From: a virus
Virus record (IMG/VR): IMGVR_UViG_3300043540_000086
Span: 1 to 36,613 of that record
Length of the DNA stretch: 36,613 bases
Direction: 5' to 3' (one strand)
Shown here: piece by piece, positions 1 through 8,333 of the stretch
Numbering within the stretch: the stretch's first letter is position 1
How the letters are laid out: each line of letters begins with the position of its first letter
The notes under the pieces: model-generated
Databases searched by the model: none
What the model was told of the DNA's origin: nothing
What the model saw: only the letters and a program-made list of their open reading frames with translations
Position numbers and translations under genes: made by a program

Positions 1-270
1 ACCCTCGCCGGCGGTTCGGTTGACCTGTGCGATGCGATGACATCCGACTACGGGCAGTACATGCGCCCGCACACCCCCGGCACGACGCTGACCCCTGGTG
101 AATGGCGCGACTTGCTCGACTGGGTGCGCGGCAATCCGAGGCGCGGCATCAAACAACACTACGCCCCGTATCTGTGGGCACACGCATGGAGCGTGCTGAC
201 GAGCAACCCGAAGACCGCGAATCTGGTCTGGCAGCGCGAGTTTGGGGAAAAGCGGAAGGCTGGTGGGTGA
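1..270 (+). CDS. DUF1906 glycoside-hydrolase-like protein, C-terminal part (continues from the right edge)
   Basis: This frame is open from the first base and encodes the last 90 residues of the protein that begins at 35986. The first 127 bases duplicate the last 127, so on the circle the gene is 771 nt (256 aa). This part contains the end of the DUF1906 domain (GGSVDLCD) and a C-terminal tail that finishes KRKAGG. Its TGA overlaps the ATG of the next gene. Catalytic candidates lie in the N-terminal part. The exact overlap makes the join secure; the enzymatic role is inferred. Confidence 0.85.
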   Translation, partial: TLAGGSVDLCDAMTSDYGQYMRPHTPGTTLTPGEWRDLLDWVRGNPRRGIKQHYAPYLWAHAWSVLTSNPKTANLVWQREFGEKRKAGG

Positions 271-422
271 TGGAACGCAACACAAAGGCAATGCTCATCG
301 CGTGCGCGATCATGTCGCTCCCGACGTTTGTCATGAGCATCCTGTTCGGATGGGTCATCGCCATCGTCATCGGCCTCTTCTGCGCCTGCGCGATCGCCCT
401 CGGGGAGGGCATCCGCCCGTGA
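270..422 (+). CDS. Small two-helix membrane protein, candidate holin
   Basis: This 50-aa protein has two hydrophobic segments (about residues 7-19 and 21-42) and a charged N-terminus (MERNTK). Its start overlaps the stop of the DUF1906 gene (TGATG), so the two are translationally coupled. A tiny two-helix membrane protein directly after a cell-wall-active enzyme is the usual arrangement of a holin or pinholin. No family was recognised, so the lysis role is inferred from topology and position. Another small membrane role is possible. Confidence 0.65.
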   Translation: MERNTKAMLIACAIMSLPTFVMSILFGWVIAIVIGLFCACAIALGEGIRP

Positions 423-679
423 GTCCGCGCCGCCGTCCGCCACGCGACCTGGTGGACGTCATGGGGGTCGACCGGACCTCCGGCGGCAAGTCGCGCCCAG
501 AGCGAACGATCCAAGAGGTCATCAATGCCCCAGACGGGTCGGCGCGCAGGGGACTCACACCGCGCAAGTTCGGGATGCTCTCGATGGACCCGCTGTCCGA
601 ATGGGAGTGCTCTTTCTGCGGGTCCGAGAACGCCAGGCACTGGAGGCGCTGCCCTGGATGCGGCGCATCACGTCACTGA
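419..679 (+). CDS. Small basic protein with C-terminal zinc ribbon
   Basis: This 86-aa protein starts at a GTG that overlaps the previous stop (GTGA). The N-terminus is Arg/Pro-rich. The C-terminus carries two CxxC knuckles (CSFC at about residue 65 and CPGC at about 79) separated by a basic stretch, like a RanBP2/zinc-ribbon fold. It is coupled by TGATG to the next gene. A nucleic-acid or protein-binding adaptor is plausible, but the function is unknown. Confidence 0.7.
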   Translation: MSPRRRPPRDLVDVMGVDRTSGGKSRPERTIQEVINAPDGSARRGLTPRKFGMLSMDPLSEWECSFCGSENARHWRRCPGCGASRH

Positions 680-792
680 TGTATCGTGCCATCAAGGCGC
701 GCGAGCTGCGCGCAATGCGCAAGGCGCGAGATGCGGCATATAACGCATCGGTCGAGTGGTACGAACGCTACGTGTCGGGAGACCAAGAGTGA
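679..792 (+). CDS. Very short basic helical protein
   Basis: This 37-aa frame is coupled to both neighbours (TGATG upstream, GTGA downstream). The sequence is strongly helical and basic in its first half (IKARELRAMRKARDAAYN) and acidic at the end (SGDQE). The seamless overlaps on both sides are the main reason to accept it. No function can be assigned. Confidence 0.6.
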   Translation: MYRAIKARELRAMRKARDAAYNASVEWYERYVSGDQE

Positions 793-938
793 CTTTCAAG
801 AGCAACCTCGCGCCGAAGAACCAGCGACGCGGCTTCGGACTCCCTCCGAAGGCATGGCAATGCCCGGATTGCGGGGTCGCCAACCGCGAGTACATGGCAC
901 GGTGCACCAACTGCAAGGCGACGAGACCCGTTGCCTGA
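789..938 (+). CDS. 49-aa zinc-ribbon protein
   Basis: The GTG start overlaps the previous TGA. Two CxxC pairs (CPDC at about residue 26 and CTNC at about 41) with WQCPDCG...CTNCKA spacing match a zinc ribbon. It is the second such protein in this small-gene string. Its stop overlaps the TTG start of the portal gene, so it belongs to the same operon. The function is unknown; a DNA- or protein-binding accessory to packaging would fit the location, but that is inference. Confidence 0.68.
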   Translation: MTFKSNLAPKNQRRGFGLPPKAWQCPDCGVANREYMARCTNCKATRPVA

Positions 939-3045
939 CCTCAAGCTGTCCGACACCGAACTCGGCCAGGCGGTCCAGCAGGACTATCAGGCCGCATGGT
1001 CGACGCGCGAGGATGTCGTCATCCGCAAGATGGACCACTACGCCCTGTACCGGGCGTACCGCTCCGACACCTCGGATGCCAACGCGGGACGCTCGGACAA
1101 GAATGCGATCGGGCCGTTCAACTGGTCACGTCTGACGATACCGTTCGCGTACTACGTCGTGGAGACGATGCTCTCGCGCCTGTCGACCGACACGCCCACG
1201 GTGACCATTGTCCCGCGCTCTGTCGAAGCGGTGCCGTATGCCGAGGCCAAGCAGTTGCGCATCAATCAGATGCTCAACGACGTGGGATGGGACGCGATCG
1301 TCCTCTCGGCCGTCAAGGACATGCTCATCATGGGCGACGGATTCGCCAAGGTCTACTGGGACCCCGAGACACAGCGCCCGTGCGTGACACATATCCGCTG
1401 GCTCGATTTCATGTTCTCGACCGAGGCGGGCACGATGCATGACGCCGAGTGCCTGTTTCATACAACCTGGCATACGCGCGAGAGCCTGACCGAACTCGCC
1501 AAGCGCAAGGGATCTAACGGGCGCCCGCTCTACCGCAACATCGACATGCTGCGCGATCAGTCCCAGGACCGCACGGCGTCGGACGCATGGTGGACACAAG
1601 AGCGCCTGTACGCGGGAGCGGGGAACCCGGCCAATACACGCCTAGAGATGACGCAAGTCCCGATCGTCGAGTGCTGGTACCGCGACGGATCGGTCATCAC
1701 GGTCGGCGGCGCGGGATATAACGTCGTCATCCGCTCGCAGCCCGCACCGTACGAGGACAATCGCGGCAACCCGATCCGTCCGTTCGTCTCGTTCTCCAAC
1801 ACCCCCGATCCAGGGTCTCCGTACGCCATCGGCGACGTCGAGATGATCGAGGACATGCAGCGTGAGGCGAGCCTGATCACCAATCAGGCCATCGACCAGT
1901 CCACGCGCAACATCAACCGGGGCGTGCTATACGACCCGACGCGCATCTCCGCCAGCCAGATCGACGCCCTGCTCGGGACGCCGGGAGGCAAGGCGGCGAT
2001 CAAGGGGGGGAGTCTCCAGACGGCGCTGCAGGAACTCCCTCCGGTCGAGCTGACCCGCGACTACGACTCCGCGCTGCAGCGCATCCAGCAGATGGTCGCC
2101 ATGACCGCGGGAGTCTCGGACGCCGACAACACACCGCCGCCGAGTCCCAATCCGTCGCAGATGGAAACCGCGACGGGAGCGTGGATCAGGAATCAGGAAG
2201 GCAACCGCAGGGTTGACTTCAAACTGTTTCTCATCTCGCGCGCGGTCCGTGATATCGGATGCCGTCTGGACTGGCTCGACCGTCAATTCAACAAGTCATC
2301 GCAGATGGTCGTCCCGGTCAAGCGCGGCTATGCGCCAAAGACCGGCCAGAAGGGTGTCAGGCCGCACCCCGACGCGGGCGTTGCGGTCGTCTCAGGGTCG
2401 ATGAACTCCCACAAGCACGAGTACGACGTGACCGTCGATGCGGGCAGCCTGTCGGCGCCGATGGGCGGTGAGCAGGCGCAAAAGGCACTCATGCTCGCCC
2501 ATACCCTCATGGACCCGTCGCTCAACCTCGCGCAGCTGGTCAACACGCAGGAGCTTGCGACGATGCTCGTGGACGCCGCCGGGTTCGAGCCCGACCGCAT
2601 CCTCTCACCACAGGCGCCGCAATCCCAGCCCGGCGATCAGCAGGCGCAGCAATCCCAGCCCGGCGATCAGCAGGCGCCGCAAGGGCAGCCGGGTGGACCC
2701 GGGGCTGGCGGTCCCCCGCAGGTCCCCGGAATGCCGGCGCCACCGGGGGGAGGTTCTCCCGCTCCTGGACCATCCCCCGGTGGCACACCCCCGCAGCAGG
2801 GACCCCCGATCGGAGAGCCGGTCGGACCCGCACCACCGGGACTTGCTCCGGGAACGCAGCTTACCCAGGAGCAACTGCAGCAGATCATGGCCGCATCGCA
2901 AGGGGCAGGCGGTGCGCCGCCCGAACAGGCACCTATGATGCAGACGGGTCAGCCGGATCAAGGAACCCCGCAACTGAGCCCGGAGGACCTGCAGGCACTC
3001 ATGGCCGCTGTCGGTGCACGCGGCGACGGACAGCAAACGGCATAG
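931..3045 (+). CDS. Portal protein
   Basis: This 704-aa protein starts at a TTG overlapping the previous gene. The portal forms the dodecameric ring at one capsid vertex, through which DNA is packaged and ejected. The N-terminal half has typical portal features: an early helical region (IPFAYYVVETMLSRL), the segment MGDGFAKVYWD, and later the long helix with QMVAMTAGVSD. The last 150 residues are Pro/Gln/Gly-rich and repetitive, which is unusual and probably disordered; they contain 30-bp tandem repeats. Position near the terminase on the circle and upstream of scaffold and capsid supports the call. The portal subfamily is uncertain. Confidence 0.88.
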   Translation: MPDLKLSDTELGQAVQQDYQAAWSTREDVVIRKMDHYALYRAYRSDTSDANAGRSDKNAIGPFNWSRLTIPFAYYVVETMLSRLSTDTPTVTIVPRSVEAVPYAEAKQLRINQMLNDVGWDAIVLSAVKDMLIMGDGFAKVYWDPETQRPCVTHIRWLDFMFSTEAGTMHDAECLFHTTWHTRESLTELAKRKGSNGRPLYRNIDMLRDQSQDRTASDAWWTQERLYAGAGNPANTRLEMTQVPIVECWYRDGSVITVGGAGYNVVIRSQPAPYEDNRGNPIRPFVSFSNTPDPGSPYAIGDVEMIEDMQREASLITNQAIDQSTRNINRGVLYDPTRISASQIDALLGTPGGKAAIKGGSLQTALQELPPVELTRDYDSALQRIQQMVAMTAGVSDADNTPPPSPNPSQMETATGAWIRNQEGNRRVDFKLFLISRAVRDIGCRLDWLDRQFNKSSQMVVPVKRGYAPKTGQKGVRPHPDAGVAVVSGSMNSHKHEYDVTVDAGSLSAPMGGEQAQKALMLAHTLMDPSLNLAQLVNTQELATMLVDAAGFEPDRILSPQAPQSQPGDQQAQQSQPGDQQAPQGQPGGPGAGGPPQVPGMPAPPGGGSPAPGPSPGGTPPQQGPPIGEPVGPAPPGLAPGTQLTQEQLQQIMAASQGAGGAPPEQAPMMQTGQPDQGTPQLSPEDLQALMAAVGARGDGQQTA
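2611..2700 (+). repeat. 30-bp tandem repeat in the portal C-terminus
   Basis: Units at 2611-2640 and 2641-2670 differ at one base, and a third diverged unit follows at 2671-2700. They encode QAPQSQPGDQ-type decapeptides. The unit length keeps the frame, so copy number could change without breaking the gene. Confidence 0.9.
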
Positions 3046-3054
3046 GAGAGCGAC

Positions 3055-3411
3055 GTGGCGGCAAACCCCGGACTACTCAGAGCGGCGATCGACCTCGCGG
3101 CGTTTACGACCGACACCACGGTCATCGCGGCGCAGACCGGTCGTCAGATCCTCGTCCACTCATATGTGCTGTGCTCGCCCGGCGGCGGCGGGAAGCTGAC
3201 CCTCTGGGATGGGGCATCGGCGGGGAACCGCGAGCTTGCGGCGCTGAGTTTCGGCGCTGCGGGTACCTCTGCCCCGATCGTCGCTCCCGCCCCGGAGGAC
3301 ATCGGTCCGGAGCCGTACTACTGGTTCGCGACATCCTCCGGCAATGCGCTCGTGGCAACGCAAGCTTCGTCCATCGCCCTCTACGGGCACATCATCTACA
3401 GCGTCTACTAG
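3055..3411 (+). CDS. Small beta-rich structural protein
   Basis: This 118-aa protein has a GTG start preceded by a good ribosome site (ggagagcgac). It is rich in short hydrophobic beta-like stretches and Gly/Ala/Ser (ILVHSYVLCSPGGGG, KLTLWDGASAGNREL). Such proteins are common as small head or spike components. It sits between the portal and the fibre-like genes. No specific family was recognised. Confidence 0.7.
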   Translation: MAANPGLLRAAIDLAAFTTDTTVIAAQTGRQILVHSYVLCSPGGGGKLTLWDGASAGNRELAALSFGAAGTSAPIVAPAPEDIGPEPYYWFATSSGNALVATQASSIALYGHIIYSVY

Positions 3412-3423
3412 GAGAGTACCGAC

Positions 3424-4239
3424 ATGACCCCGGCAACCCTTGAAGCACCCGTCCGCTCGTGGGCGTGCCCGTCATGCCGGGTGCAGATGCGCACGACCGA
3501 TGACGCCCCGCAGCATGTCTGCGCAGGACTCGACGGTCGTAAGGCCCTGCTCGTCCAGGTCAAGCGTCTCGGCGATACTCCAGATGCCCGCCATGTGCTT
3601 TGTGAGCGCGAGGACTTCATCGGCGGATGGTACGGAGCGGACCGCTACATGAGCGTCCGCACCGACCACGGCGACGGATCGAACGACGTGCTGGTCTACC
3701 TGCCGACCGTCTATCACGACCTGCGCGCGCATGAGGGTCCTCAGATGGCATGGTCGACGTCGGCCGCGATGCCGTATTCGCTGACACAGACCTTGCAAAA
3801 GCTGATCAACCTGTCCGGTGACACGTTCAAGGCGCTCTACTACAACAACTCGGTCACTCCGGTCAACACGGCGACGACCGCCGCGACGTCGGAGGTCAAC
3901 GGCTCGGGTTCCGCATTCCAGACTGCCAACGAGCAGACGACCTCCGGGACGTACACGCAGGGCACCGGCATGGCGATCAACACCCCCGCCATCACGCAGA
4001 ACTACAATTCCCAGGGAAACAACACCGTCTCGTTTACCGCGACGTCGATCACCTCGGCAACGTCGTTCACCTCGCTCGCATCCGGGCTCTACGGCATGGT
4101 CGTCGCAGATACAACGGTTCCGGGATCCGGAGTGTCGTACATCATCAGCTACCACTACTTCGGTGGACAGCAGCTCGTGACGGCGGGTACCTTCGCGGTG
4201 ACGATCAACGCCAATGGATTTGTGACCTACACCTGCTAA
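3424..4239 (+). CDS. Structural protein with N-terminal Cys knuckle
   Basis: This 271-aa protein has a GGAGAG ribosome site before its ATG. The N-terminus carries a CPSC...C pattern (about residues 16-35), reminiscent of a zinc ribbon. The middle (LTQTLQKLINLSGDTFKALYY) is helical. The last 130 residues are Thr/Ser/Asn-rich beta sequence ending in ITINANGF-like strands. The C-terminal half looks like a virion decoration or fibre domain. The combination of a Cys knuckle with a beta domain is odd for a virion protein. Confidence 0.7.
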   Translation: MTPATLEAPVRSWACPSCRVQMRTTDDAPQHVCAGLDGRKALLVQVKRLGDTPDARHVLCEREDFIGGWYGADRYMSVRTDHGDGSNDVLVYLPTVYHDLRAHEGPQMAWSTSAAMPYSLTQTLQKLINLSGDTFKALYYNNSVTPVNTATTAATSEVNGSGSAFQTANEQTTSGTYTQGTGMAINTPAITQNYNSQGNNTVSFTATSITSATSFTSLASGLYGMVVADTTVPGSGVSYIISYHYFGGQQLVTAGTFAVTINANGFVTYTC

Positions 4240-4264
4240 TGAGACGTACTCCGAGGAACGTTCG

Positions 4265-4391
4265 GTGACATCAAAACCGATGATCGTCGGGCACGTACAT
4301 CGGTGGCGGATCGGTGTCGGGCGTCTCGTCTGTCCCGGAAGGGGCGACTGTGTCGTTCGCATCAGGTGCCGTCACACTCAGCCTTAGCTAG
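4265..4391 (+). pseudogene. Small structural-type gene apparently broken by one base
   Basis: A GTG at 4265 has a good ribosome site (gagga, 7 nt upstream) and reads MTSKPMIVG. In that frame it then becomes Arg/Cys-rich and stops at 4388. The neighbouring frame from about 4291 reads TYIGGGSVSGVSSVPEG and continues to TAG at 4389-4391, with composition like the adjacent fibre genes. Removing one G from GGG at 4289-4291 joins the two into a 42-residue protein of normal composition. It could be a real frameshift mutation, a programmed slip, or an assembly error in a homopolymer. Confidence 0.5.
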
Positions 4392-4405
4392 CAGAAGGAA
4401 CCCCG

Positions 4406-6118
4406 GTGGCATGGTCGCGCGTACAGTCGGCGCTCGGCAAAGCGAATCAGACGTCCACGGCCGCGCCTAAAGCGACGTGGACGTCTGGTCCGACCACGGG
4501 CAACCTGCTCATCGCCTTCGCGTTGCTCGATCAGACAGGTGGCACCGCGTGGACCGGCGCCACCTGCTCGGACGGCGGCCGGAACACCTGGACGCAGATC
4601 GGGACGGTCGCGTCGAACACATCCGCTTCATACGTGGCGATGTTCTATGCAAAGAACTGTATTGGCGGCACGGCCAATACGGTCACGATCACCTTCTCGG
4701 GAGGTTCGCTCGGATCGTATAACGCGGCCAACGTCGCCCTGGTCGAATACTCCGGACTCGACACGTCCGCCCCGCTCGTCTCGGGGGCGCTTGCGGCATC
4801 GACGTCTTCGGGGACCGTGCTCTCGACCGGGTCGCTGACGGTCTCGTCGTCGGGCTCGCTGATGGTGGCATTCGGCGCCACATATCAGAACCCGGGCATG
4901 ACCTGGACGCCGGGTACGAACCTCACGACGTTCAACTACGACGACGCGACGACGATCTACTGCGAGGACGGCACGGTCTCGGCGAGCCAGGCCGCGACAT
5001 ACACGATGAGCGTGTCGCATAGCTGGGCAATCGGCGGCGCAGTATTCAAGCTGGCATCCTCTTCAGTATCGGCGACCGCGGGCGCCGCATCTGTCGGCGT
5101 CGCGGGAAGAGGCGCATCGGTTTCCGCCAGCACGACGGCCACGGCGGGCGCGGCGAGGGTCGGCGTCGTCGCATCTGCCCCGACGCCGACGGCGACCGCG
5201 ACGCCATCGGGAGCGGCGGTCTCCATCACGGCAACCGCGCCTACCACGTCGCAGACCTCCAACGCCACGGCGAACCTTGCAAGTCTTAGCATCGCGGCGA
5301 ACGCTCCCCCGGTTACGGTCAACCCTGCCTCGGGAACCGCGTCAGTATCTTCATCGGCACAGAACCAGTCCGTCACCATCACCGCGACGGCGGGAGCCGC
5401 TGCTGTCGGAGCGGCTGCGTCGAACCCGTCAGCATCCGGGTCGACGACGGCGACCGCCGGATCTGCGACGGTCACCGCAACGGCGGCGAACACATCCGAG
5501 GCGATCACCGCGACGGCGGGAGCCGCTGCTGTCGGAGCGGCTGCGTCGAACCCGTCAGCATCCGGGTCGACGACGGCGACCGCAGCGGGCGCATCTGTCA
5601 CGTCAACCGCGAACGGCGCGACGACGACGGTCACCGCGACGGACGGGTCTGCAGCGGTATCGGTCGCTGGATACAACGCGACCACTTCCGGGTCATCAAT
5701 AACCACCGCTACGGCGGGACTCGCCAGCGTATCTGTCACTGCGCAGAACCAGTCTGATACCGGAACGGGGTTCTCCGGATCGGCAAGTGCGTCGGTCTCG
5801 GCGCGGAGCCCCTCCGTCACCGTCACCGCGACCTCGGGCGCCGCATCTGTCGGAGTCGCAGCGTCCGGCACAAGCGCATCGGGATCGACAACGGCAACTC
5901 CAGGGTCTGCAGTTGTCTTTGCATCAGCGTATGCAGTCACCGCCACAGAGTCAGGAGGGACCGTCACGGCAACGGCGGGCGCGGCGACAGTCGGTGTCGC
6001 GGCGCTTGCGAGCGTACGTACATTCCCCGAAAATCCCATGACCGCGTGGGACGAATCGTTTATGGTGCACACAGGAACGCAAGTACCGATGCGCAGAATC
6101 CCGAAGCGACGGAGATAG
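4406..6118 (+). CDS. Fibre/adhesin-like protein with Ala-Thr-Ser repeats
   Basis: This 570-aa protein has a GTG start. Residues 1-218 form a beta-sandwich-like domain (TWTSGPTTGNLLIAFALLDQ, VALVEYSGLD, GGAVFKLASSS), typical of surface-binding or lectin-like modules. Residues 219-545 are repetitive (ATAGAASVGVA, SGSTTATAGSA), like fibrous stalks or Ig-like repeats of tail fibres. The C-terminus is basic (MRRIPKRRR). Two 80-bp segments inside are identical, at 5378-5457 and 5504-5583. Host recognition or virion surface decoration is a reasonable inference. Confidence 0.7.
   Translation: MAWSRVQSALGKANQTSTAAPKATWTSGPTTGNLLIAFALLDQTGGTAWTGATCSDGGRNTWTQIGTVASNTSASYVAMFYAKNCIGGTANTVTITFSGGSLGSYNAANVALVEYSGLDTSAPLVSGALAASTSSGTVLSTGSLTVSSSGSLMVAFGATYQNPGMTWTPGTNLTTFNYDDATTIYCEDGTVSASQAATYTMSVSHSWAIGGAVFKLASSSVSATAGAASVGVAGRGASVSASTTATAGAARVGVVASAPTPTATATPSGAAVSITATAPTTSQTSNATANLASLSIAANAPPVTVNPASGTASVSSSAQNQSVTITATAGAAAVGAAASNPSASGSTTATAGSATVTATAANTSEAITATAGAAAVGAAASNPSASGSTTATAAGASVTSTANGATTTVTATDGSAAVSVAGYNATTSGSSITTATAGLASVSVTAQNQSDTGTGFSGSASASVSARSPSVTVTATSGAASVGVAASGTSASGSTTATPGSAVVFASAYAVTATESGGTVTATAGAATVGVAALASVRTFPENPMTAWDESFMVHTGTQVPMRRIPKRRR
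5378..5583 (+). repeat. 80-bp exact direct repeat inside the fibre gene
   Basis: 5378-5457 is identical to 5504-5583, an offset of 126 bp (42 codons), so the frame is preserved. It encodes ITATAGAAAVGAAASNPSAS and the following residues twice. Perfect identity at third codon positions points to a recent duplication or ongoing recombination. Confidence 0.92.
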
Positions 6119-6121
6119 ACG

Positions 6122-7003
6122 GTGACATTCACGATTCCGAATATCGAGTCGAGCCCGACGTTCGACGGTCAGTCAGTCCCGGATGCAACCGACTGGAGTG
6201 CGGTCACGCTTGCCGAGAACGGAACGTATGTCGTCTCCGGCATGGGCGTCACACCGTCATCGGGCATGACAGTCGCAATCGCCGCAGGGACATTCTCGAT
6301 CGCCGGAGGGCAATACACCTACGCAGGTGGCACGACAACGGTCGGCGCCGCATCCGCGACCGACCGCAGGGACATCATCTCGATCAACTCGTCCGGGACG
6401 ATCACCGTCACCGCAGGAACCCCCTGCGGAACCGCAGGGTGGACGCGCTCGTCATCCGGGCTGCCTCCCGTAAAGCCTGCGATTCCCGCGTCGAATGTGA
6501 TCCTCGCAGAGATCTACGTGTCGTCCACGACAACGACCGTGGCATCTGGAAACATCATCGACAAGACGCTCGTAGTCGGAAACAACGTGTACCTGCCGTC
6601 ATGCGTGTTTTCGGCGGCAAGCACATCCTTGGCCTCAAACACATGGACGACGGTCAATTCCAACGGAAGCCCAATCCTCTACAACGGCATGACCGCCTCC
6701 GGACAGGGGGTCGCCGTCCCGCGCACAGGTACGTATCTGTTCGTCGCGCAGATGATCAACACGGTGTGGGGCGGCGGTTCGTCCCGATGGCGCATTGGTT
6801 TCACTATCAACTCCGGTGGAAACAACGAGGTCGTATCGGCGCTCTATAACGCAAACGATGCCGCATGGCTGTCGGGGTCGCGTGTGATCAACCTGAACTC
6901 CGCAGATGTTGTGCAGATGACCGCATTCGAGAACGCCGGTGCGACGACGCTCGGCGCAGGAAACGCAATCTGGTCGCTTACCTGGCTTGGACGCGCGGTG
7001 TGA
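6122..7003 (+). CDS. Virion spike or fibre protein with C-terminal jelly-roll-like domain
   Basis: This 293-aa protein has a GTG start. The N-terminal 120 residues (SAVTLAENGTYVVSGMGVTP, ATDRRDIISI) resemble attachment regions of phage receptor-binding or baseplate proteins. Residues 160-293 (LASNTWTTVNSNG, VPRTGTYLFVAQM, WRIGFTINSGG) resemble C1q/TNF-like trimeric domains, which often cap phage fibres. The gene at 13848 has a similar C-terminal pattern (GDYDFTFGCQ, DVMRLRYQL). Its stop overlaps the next start. The fibre-tip role is inferred. Confidence 0.68.
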   Translation: MTFTIPNIESSPTFDGQSVPDATDWSAVTLAENGTYVVSGMGVTPSSGMTVAIAAGTFSIAGGQYTYAGGTTTVGAASATDRRDIISINSSGTITVTAGTPCGTAGWTRSSSGLPPVKPAIPASNVILAEIYVSSTTTTVASGNIIDKTLVVGNNVYLPSCVFSAASTSLASNTWTTVNSNGSPILYNGMTASGQGVAVPRTGTYLFVAQMINTVWGGGSSRWRIGFTINSGGNNEVVSALYNANDAAWLSGSRVINLNSADVVQMTAFENAGATTLGAGNAIWSLTWLGRAV

Positions 7004-7260
7004 TGACCGACTACACGACAGAGCAGTTGTCGCATATGCGGAGCATCCTTCAGACCCCAGGATGGAAGCTGCTTGAATCTGAGTTTGCGTATATCAAGTT
7101 TGGCGTGATCGACAAGGTCATGCGATCAGATACGAACGACGAAGAGAGGATCGAAGAGATCATCCGCCAGGAAGGACGTGACGAGGTGATCGGATGGTTT
7201 GCAAGCAGGCTTGAAGAAGCCGGTTGGGTGCTCACAAACGAGGAAGGCGAAGATGTCTGA
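7003..7260 (+). CDS. Small acidic helical protein
   Basis: This 85-aa protein starts at an ATG overlapping the previous TGA. It is predicted helical and acidic (EERIEEIIRQEGRDEVIGWF, EEAGWVLTNEEGEDV). The segment LLESEFAYIKFGVIDKVMRS resembles small helical proteins encoded beside phage scaffold genes. Its last codons overlap the scaffold start. A packaging or assembly accessory role is possible but unproven. Confidence 0.65.
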   Translation: MTDYTTEQLSHMRSILQTPGWKLLESEFAYIKFGVIDKVMRSDTNDEERIEEIIRQEGRDEVIGWFASRLEEAGWVLTNEEGEDV

Positions 7261-8113
7261 CGAACTTGGCATGGAGGGCGGTCCGTCGCAGGAAGAGATC
7301 GCCGCACGCGCTGCAGCGGCACGGGGAGAAAACGCACCTAAGCCAGAGTCCATCTGGGGAGATGAGGAAGCCGAGGAACTTGCCCGCAAGAAGGGCTGGC
7401 AGACGCCGGCACAGGCTCTCAAGAGCTATGCGGCCGCAGAGGCGCAGATGACCAAGCAGTCACAGGAGCTGGCCGAATACAAGAGCCAGGTCGACGCGCT
7501 TACCGATTACGTGCAGGAACTCAACCAGCAGGCTACGCGCGGCGAGTCACCAAATATCTCGCAGGTTGACATGCGTACCGAGGTCGGGCAGTGGGTCAAC
7601 CAGTTCGCCGACCCGGTAACGGGTGAGATCGATATGGTCGCCATGAAGCAGGCAGAGTTTCAACTGCAGGCGCAGCTTGCGGCGGCTTCGCTTGAGCAGC
7701 AGAAGCAGGCGCTTGCGGCAATGCTGGACGAACGGCTTGGCCCAATCCAGAGCCGCGCCGAGGCGCAGGAGTCCGATGAGGCACACGCTGAACTCATGGA
7801 GGCGTACGGAGATCAATACGAGGCGATCAATGACGCCGCCGTGGCATTGGTCGAGTCTCAGCCCGACGTGTGGGATGCAATCGCTGAGCGTATCGGACTG
7901 GGCGAGGCGATGAAGATGGCACACGCCGCAGCCGCGCAGCAGATGACCACGCAGACCGTCAGGCAGCAGCGCGAGCAGGCCGACGCATTCACGATCGGCT
8001 CCGGGTCACGGGGCGTGACGAAGGGGCGCAGGACATCTGAGCAGGTCGAGAAGGACGCAATCTTCGGGGCCGCTCCGCAGAAGGGCGACTTCATATTCGG
8101 TGGCGGTCTGTAG
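7253..8113 (+). CDS. Capsid scaffolding protein
   Basis: This 286-aa protein starts at ATG 7253, chosen over an upstream in-frame ATG because a ribosome site (gaggaagg) precedes it and the overlap with the previous gene stays short. The sequence is Gln/Glu/Ala-rich and largely coiled coil (EAQMTKQSQELAEYKSQVDA, EQQKQALAAMLDERLG). It begins with an acidic tail and a KKGWQTPAQALKSYAAAE segment seen in scaffold proteins. It lies just before the capsid gene, as expected for a protein that templates procapsid assembly and then leaves. Confidence 0.8.
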   Translation: MSDELGMEGGPSQEEIAARAAAARGENAPKPESIWGDEEAEELARKKGWQTPAQALKSYAAAEAQMTKQSQELAEYKSQVDALTDYVQELNQQATRGESPNISQVDMRTEVGQWVNQFADPVTGEIDMVAMKQAEFQLQAQLAAASLEQQKQALAAMLDERLGPIQSRAEAQESDEAHAELMEAYGDQYEAINDAAVALVESQPDVWDAIAERIGLGEAMKMAHAAAAQQMTTQTVRQQREQADAFTIGSGSRGVTKGRRTSEQVEKDAIFGAAPQKGDFIFGGGL

Positions 8114-8119
8114 CGGATC

Positions 8120-8149
8120 TTGCGTGACGTCGGGGGACTGGTGTATAAC
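8120..8149 (+). promoter_or_regulatory. Promoter for the capsid unit
   Basis: TTGCGT at 8120-8125 and TATAAC at 8144-8149 are separated by 18 bp in a non-coding gap. The expected transcript start is near 8156, leaving a leader of about 180 nt before the capsid gene. Confidence 0.6.
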
Positions 8150-8155
8150 TGCGTC

Positions 8156-8333
8156 AGGCCCCGGTCGTCCGGATAAGCCGCATACGCAGGGCAGTAAAAG
8201 AAGCGCACGACCACGCCCCCTCACGGGACCGGGGCATGCGGGCAACCCCACAAGGGTCCGCGAGAGATAGCACCGGCAAGGACAAGGCGAAGATCGGCGA
8301 TACGTCGTCATACCTTCGACCAAGGACTTTGCA
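8156..8333 (+). promoter_or_regulatory. Structured 5' leader of the capsid gene
   Basis: This stretch has no gene. 8158-8166 (gccccggtc) pairs perfectly with 8227-8235 (gaccggggc), closing a large domain. A second hairpin at 8238-8261 pairs gcgg/ccgc and accc/gggt around a 5-nt loop with a 3-nt bulge. The ribosome site aagga lies 7 nt before the ATG at 8334. A long folded leader before a highly expressed gene may stabilise the mRNA or control translation. No known RNA family was recognised. Confidence 0.5.

Noticed and set aside
3472-4362. 296-codon leftward open frame
   Set aside because: Arg-rich shadow of a well-placed rightward gene with a good ribosome site.
4957-6132. 391-codon leftward open frame opposite the fibre gene
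   Set aside because: Composition mirrors the Ala/Thr-rich fibre repeats, it has no ribosome site, and it would be an isolated reverse gene in a rightward operon.
8158-8261. tRNA-like fold in the capsid leader
   Set aside because: The pairings do not make a cloverleaf and no CCA end, T-loop or anticodon arm pattern is seen.
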